Below are positions 25,301-27,513 of a DNA stretch of 27,513 nt, piece after piece (within the stretch, counting starts at the first letter, position 1; each line of letters opens with the position of its first letter). Position numbers and translations under genes: made by a program. Source of the DNA: Bacteroidota bacterium (GTDB taxonomy: Bacteria > Bacteroidota > Bacteroidia > Bacteroidales > GCA-2748055); assembly GCA_024244665.1 (NCBI GenBank), contig JAAEOI010000510.1, positions 1 to 27,513 of the forward strand, given 5' to 3'. Below the pieces are notes generated by a model that worked only from the letters and a program-made list of their open reading frames with translations, was not told the origin of the DNA and searched no databases.

Positions 25301-25373
25301 GGGAAAGCTTCGGAAGGGCCTGTACCATATACAGCCTGTTGAGGGTGCTGTTAGCTACATGATAAAATTCTGA
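22341..25373 (+). CDS. Large secreted protein with likely TIM-barrel, unclassified putative glycosidase
   Basis: A 1010-residue protein overlapping the previous gene by 8 bases. The first ATG gives a long charged N-terminus; the signal peptide proper looks like M24-Q-G-R-F-P-I-L-R through P-V-S-G-Q, so a start at 22410 is possible. Residues about 50-230 resemble a carbohydrate-binding beta-sandwich (F-I-D-F-E-K-E-E-A-W, F-F-D-N-L-S-F). Residues about 270-540 form another beta-rich region like the supersandwich of clan GH-D/GH101 enzymes. From about 545, Y-Y-A-V-F-D-R, V-V-M-L-D572-W-E-V-C-W, L-G-L-R-Y-A-L-Y-N-N-F, P-D681-V-H-T-A-V-S-P and W-E723-G-P-T-Y-S-E729 suggest a TIM barrel with D681 as nucleophile and E723 or E729 as acid. 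The closest layout I know is GH101/GH129, but I do not recognise the family. A small beta-domain ends the chain. Confidence 0.6.
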   Translation: MNNKLFSTNYTKAMMLLSNSNRFMQGRFPILRLMITGLLLCNLIQPVSGQEKYENMYSGQRPYELDWAGRYEDDHMPFIDFEKEEAWTVESTDGSASIHRSNEEIIWDDYTYKVAYRSNSLDASFVVRPPKALKIPEAFTALNVWVFGNYWIWNDHARKTPISKLTILLETNGGESFEIPFQRDLDFGRWYLMHIRLTAKQQKAFADGGVFRGFKFTNCDPDKDKALFFDNLSFFAEDLTTPLEYDILPRPGVDLAKGQDLGVHTGEERLPFPTREETILPENVSKNFATNVYRDGDTYILRYSGDDGELEYRYKPGKGDLSDITAQWMDGESEALRPMDNGGIKLKLDNEVDSIITERFGNFRPNRETVKDPDNFELIDCKISGKTLVAKWKVSSDDQSTEVEYTFRIWQKSLVCDVKSLGGEVGKISLGKVSDAVNPELLGVPYLIGPRVLKTGTENNPLFMSSLVDYYRTASSGLYFSGDEEDGVYCNGGVYYAPKTNGIRNDCYERFFLTLSPRFEETLPAIPNPKAITREDAANHMVCYYAVFDRDEDYRYWKNAARYGINKVVMLDWEVCWRDDAESFTFRSSAAPGKGGNEDLAEYVSKVQDLGLRYALYNNFVDYAPVNALWDEDMVIRLPNGGWQQAWFRTYSAKPAKAVKYSRLISKDAKHKFNPTAGGPDVHTAVSPYSRVDFDARMPGAGTMMTQFYSYGQLLLEQQQIWEGPTYSECHSGYYYSGLTTGSGACDGGKYDNKYWLVDFYLRKMQPISAHWSLGMGERNDEGADRYFARTIAYGMPGGYLGGWRTPFDLYSVRSYFMIQSLQSYYANALIKSIRYANDKGELLDVSAAIAEGAHARSQLKLEYDNGLEVWVNGSKEEAWETPHAELPPSGYYAKMPKGELEVFSALKNGKRADFVTSPAYDFLDGRGQWIETPRGGSDGQLIVLKKNDGSLEVIPYGAEKFAVALAKKAASMVALDEDYQVIGEAQGKLRKGLYHIQPVEGAVSYMIKF

Positions 25374-25380
25374 TCATCAA

Positions 25381-27513
25381 ATGAAGTCTGTTGCAGGATA
25401 TTTCTTAGTGTTTTTGTGTATTCTCACCGCCTGTGGCAGCAGGGATCTGGATCCTATCTACTGGAATCGTATTGAAAATGGAAATAAACCCCATGTCAGG
25501 GCTTTCTGGTTGGGGAATCATGTGAACAGGGAGGGACTTTCAGGATTCAACCAGGATATATATGATGCAGGATTTGGCGGAGTGGAATTCTTCAATCTCT
25601 CGGATATCTATGAAACGGATAAACCCAGGATCCCCTATTTGTCTGATGAATGGGTAGAACTGATGAGATTTACCCTGGAAGATTTAAAGGAAAAGGGTCT
25701 TCATGGAGACCTGAATTTATCCACTGGATGGAATCTTGGGGGGAAATGGATGCCCCGGGAATTAAGTGCTTCCCTTCTTGAAATAAAAAAGATTCCTTTA
25801 AATCCGGGCAGTATTACCCAGGCACTTAACTCATCAGAGAAAATTCTAAGCATCCTAGCTGTGGATGAAAACAATAAGCGTATTATATTGGATGTGAATG
25901 AAATCAGGGAAGGAAAAATATCAAGCTTAAAGGCTGAGGAAAATTGGACCCTTTATCTTGCCTGTTTCAGGGAGGGCATTCAAAATATGCGTTTTCCTGT
26001 TCCGGGAGAAGATGGTTATACCATGGATTATATGGATAAACAGGCTATTGAGTTACATTTAAGCCAGTACAGTCACCAGCTGGAAGGACTATTTAATGAA
26101 AATCTTGTCCGGGGAGTTTTTAATGACTCATGGGAGGTAAACCTGAACTGGACCGATAAGCTTTTTGATGAGTTTTACCAGCAAAAGCACTACCGCCTGG
26201 AAAAATACCTGCCTGAGCTCAGCGGGATTGGAAACAGGGATACCATCAGGAGGATATTTATGGACTACAGGGATGTGGTGGCTGCTTTGCTCCTGGAGAA
26301 TTATGCTGAACCTTTTGCTGAATGGGCGAAGGCAAATGACCTGCTGCTGAGGAACCAGGTAAGTGCTACACCTGGTGATGAATTAAGTGTGCATTTTTTA
26401 TCAGATATTCCTGAAGCGGATGTGGGAGGTTCCGAAAAGTGGTTGTTTACCGATGATTTTCGTTACCGTCCTGAGCATTTCCTCCCCAGGATAAAGTTTC
26501 CTCTTTCTGCAGCAAACCTTGAAGGAAAACAGCTGGTAAGTGCAGAGGTATTTACCTGCTACGGACCACACCTGGGGATTGATTTTGAAATGCTGAAGCG
26601 TAATGCAGACTATTGCCTTGCCGGTGGAGTAAACCAGATGTTTTATCATGGTATGGCTTATTCTCCCGATGATGAACCATATCCCGGATGGATGTTCTGG
26701 GCAGCCACACATTTCTCAAAGACCAATACGCTGTGGCGCAACATAAACAAGTTCAACAATTATATAGCGCGGTGCCAGTCCATATTACAGCAAGGGAGTT
26801 ATGACTCCGATTTTTTACTCTACCTGCCCTACTTTGACTATTGGGCTGAAAATGATAAACTGCACATTTTGCCTCAGGCATCCTTCGACTTTGCTTTACT
26901 GCCTGTGGCTTCAGAACTCTGGAATGCAGGTTTTAGTTTTGATTTCATAAGTGACAGGCTTCTGATTGATGAGATTGATTTCCTTGATGGACAGCTTACC
27001 GGACCCGCACATTCTTACAGGACTATTTTAGTGCCTGATTGCAAATACCTTCCTCTTGAAACCATGGAAAAGTTATATGCGCTTGCAGGGGAAGGTGCGG
27101 ATATTGTTTTCTGGCAGAAGATTCCTGATGATGTACCAGGACTGGAATCGCATATCAAACGCAGAGAGAGCCTGGATCAATTGAAGAGTAAGATATTCGC
27201 GCATAAAACCTCCGGTGCCGGGTTTGAGGAGTATAAGACAGGCAAGGGCCGGATCATGATTATCAATGACTTTGATGTACTTCCGGATTTACACATTAAA
27301 AAAGAAGAATTACTTGAGAGTAACCTTCCCTTCATACGAAAGAGGATTGGCGATGAATGGGTTTATTTTATTACTAATCCTGAAAAGAAGAAGAAGGAGG
27401 GATGGTTTAAACTGGATGTAAAGGGGAAATCGGTGGTGATATTAGATCCCATGTTGTATAAAGCCGGGATTGCCCAAAGCAGGAAAAGCAAGGACAAAAA
27501 GACGGAGGTATAC
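25381..27513 (+). CDS. Second GH106-type alpha-L-rhamnosidase-like lipoprotein, 3' end outside window
   Basis: The frame opens with ATG at 25381, 7 bases after the previous stop, and is still open at the last base, giving 711 residues. A lipoprotein signal is clear (C-I-L-T-A-C18-G-S). The GH106 opening is recognisable: V-R-A-F-W-L-G-N-H-V-N-R-E-G-L near residue 37, then A-G-F-G-G-V-E-F-F and L-S-D-E-W-V-E-L. F-N-D-S-W-E252 corresponds to D-S-Y-E of the first GH106 in this window and V-S-A-E389-V-F-T to its A-E-A-F-T, so both candidate catalytic glutamates are kept. The N-terminal region is shorter and the sequence strongly diverged from the first paralogue, so linkage or substitution specificity probably differs. 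The missing C-terminal part should hold the beta-sandwich domain. Lipidation suggests a surface or periplasmic membrane-anchored enzyme. Confidence 0.82.
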   Translation, partial: MKSVAGYFLVFLCILTACGSRDLDPIYWNRIENGNKPHVRAFWLGNHVNREGLSGFNQDIYDAGFGGVEFFNLSDIYETDKPRIPYLSDEWVELMRFTLEDLKEKGLHGDLNLSTGWNLGGKWMPRELSASLLEIKKIPLNPGSITQALNSSEKILSILAVDENNKRIILDVNEIREGKISSLKAEENWTLYLACFREGIQNMRFPVPGEDGYTMDYMDKQAIELHLSQYSHQLEGLFNENLVRGVFNDSWEVNLNWTDKLFDEFYQQKHYRLEKYLPELSGIGNRDTIRRIFMDYRDVVAALLLENYAEPFAEWAKANDLLLRNQVSATPGDELSVHFLSDIPEADVGGSEKWLFTDDFRYRPEHFLPRIKFPLSAANLEGKQLVSAEVFTCYGPHLGIDFEMLKRNADYCLAGGVNQMFYHGMAYSPDDEPYPGWMFWAATHFSKTNTLWRNINKFNNYIARCQSILQQGSYDSDFLLYLPYFDYWAENDKLHILPQASFDFALLPVASELWNAGFSFDFISDRLLIDEIDFLDGQLTGPAHSYRTILVPDCKYLPLETMEKLYALAGEGADIVFWQKIPDDVPGLESHIKRRESLDQLKSKIFAHKTSGAGFEEYKTGKGRIMIINDFDVLPDLHIKKEELLESNLPFIRKRIGDEWVYFITNPEKKKKEGWFKLDVKGKSVVILDPMLYKAGIAQSRKSKDKKTEVY

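Noticed and set aside
4191..27513. Firm assignment as an ulvan utilisation locus
   Set aside because: The BNR_4 module and rhamnosidases fit, but no sulfatase, GH105/GH88 or unmistakable ulvan lyase is present, and GH127 and GH95 fit plant cell-wall glycans better.
1..27513. CRISPR array, tRNA, rRNA or riboswitch
   Set aside because: No regularly spaced repeats, cloverleaf-like or rRNA-like stretches were seen; gaps between genes in the block are only a few to 37 bases.

Overview
The window looks like a Bacteroidota chromosome segment, probably from a polysaccharide-degrading member of the Bacteroidales/Marinilabiliales kind. The evidence is the mid-range GC content, the Bacteroidota-style secretion and lipoprotein signals on almost every protein, weak or absent Shine-Dalgarno sequences, and long runs of secreted glycosidases. 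The exact lineage is inference. I see no rRNA, tRNA or CRISPR array.

Left part (1-4190) is a loosely packed, partly decayed border zone. It holds the C-terminal part of an HzsA-related secreted protein with a discoidin-like domain (1-954), a small secreted protein of unknown function (1063-1716), a frameshifted gene relic (about 1777-1982), a leftward secreted PQQ-type beta-propeller protein with two EF-hand loops inserted (2040-3569), and a truncated, nonsense-mutated IS256-family transposase relic (about 3627-3957) with a possible element end at 3981-4006.

Right part (4191-27513, running off the edge) is one rightward block of nine closely spaced genes, several overlapping by 4-8 bases, all apparently exported and all known or likely carbohydrate-active proteins. 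In order: a GH106 alpha-L-rhamnosidase-type enzyme; a GH127 (DUF1680) module fused to a GH36/clan GH-D-like module; a BNR_4 seven-bladed propeller (the fold of some Rha-GlcA lyases) fused to a complete GH2 enzyme; a protein of unrecognised family in which a LamG domain separates two homologous halves; a CE15/CE19-like esterase lipoprotein; a GH95 lipoprotein; a GH43/GH130-like five-bladed propeller; a large unclassified protein with a likely TIM barrel; and a second, divergent GH106-type lipoprotein, cut by the window end.

Together the predicted activities point to dismantling a branched, L-sugar-rich acidic glycan: L-rhamnose (two GH106), an L-arabinofuranose-type residue (GH127), galactose-type residues (GH36-like, GH2), L-fucose or L-galactose (GH95), and uronic acid esters or Rha-GlcA linkages (CE15/CE19-like, BNR_4). 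Rhamnogalacturonan (I or II), rhamnose-capped arabinogalactan or an ulvan-like algal glycan all fit; the window alone does not decide. No SusC/SusD pair, transporter, regulator or sulfatase is visible, so this is the enzyme part of a locus that may continue to the right. The most novel material is the two bifunctional fusions, the split-repeat LamG protein and the unclassified 1010-residue protein.
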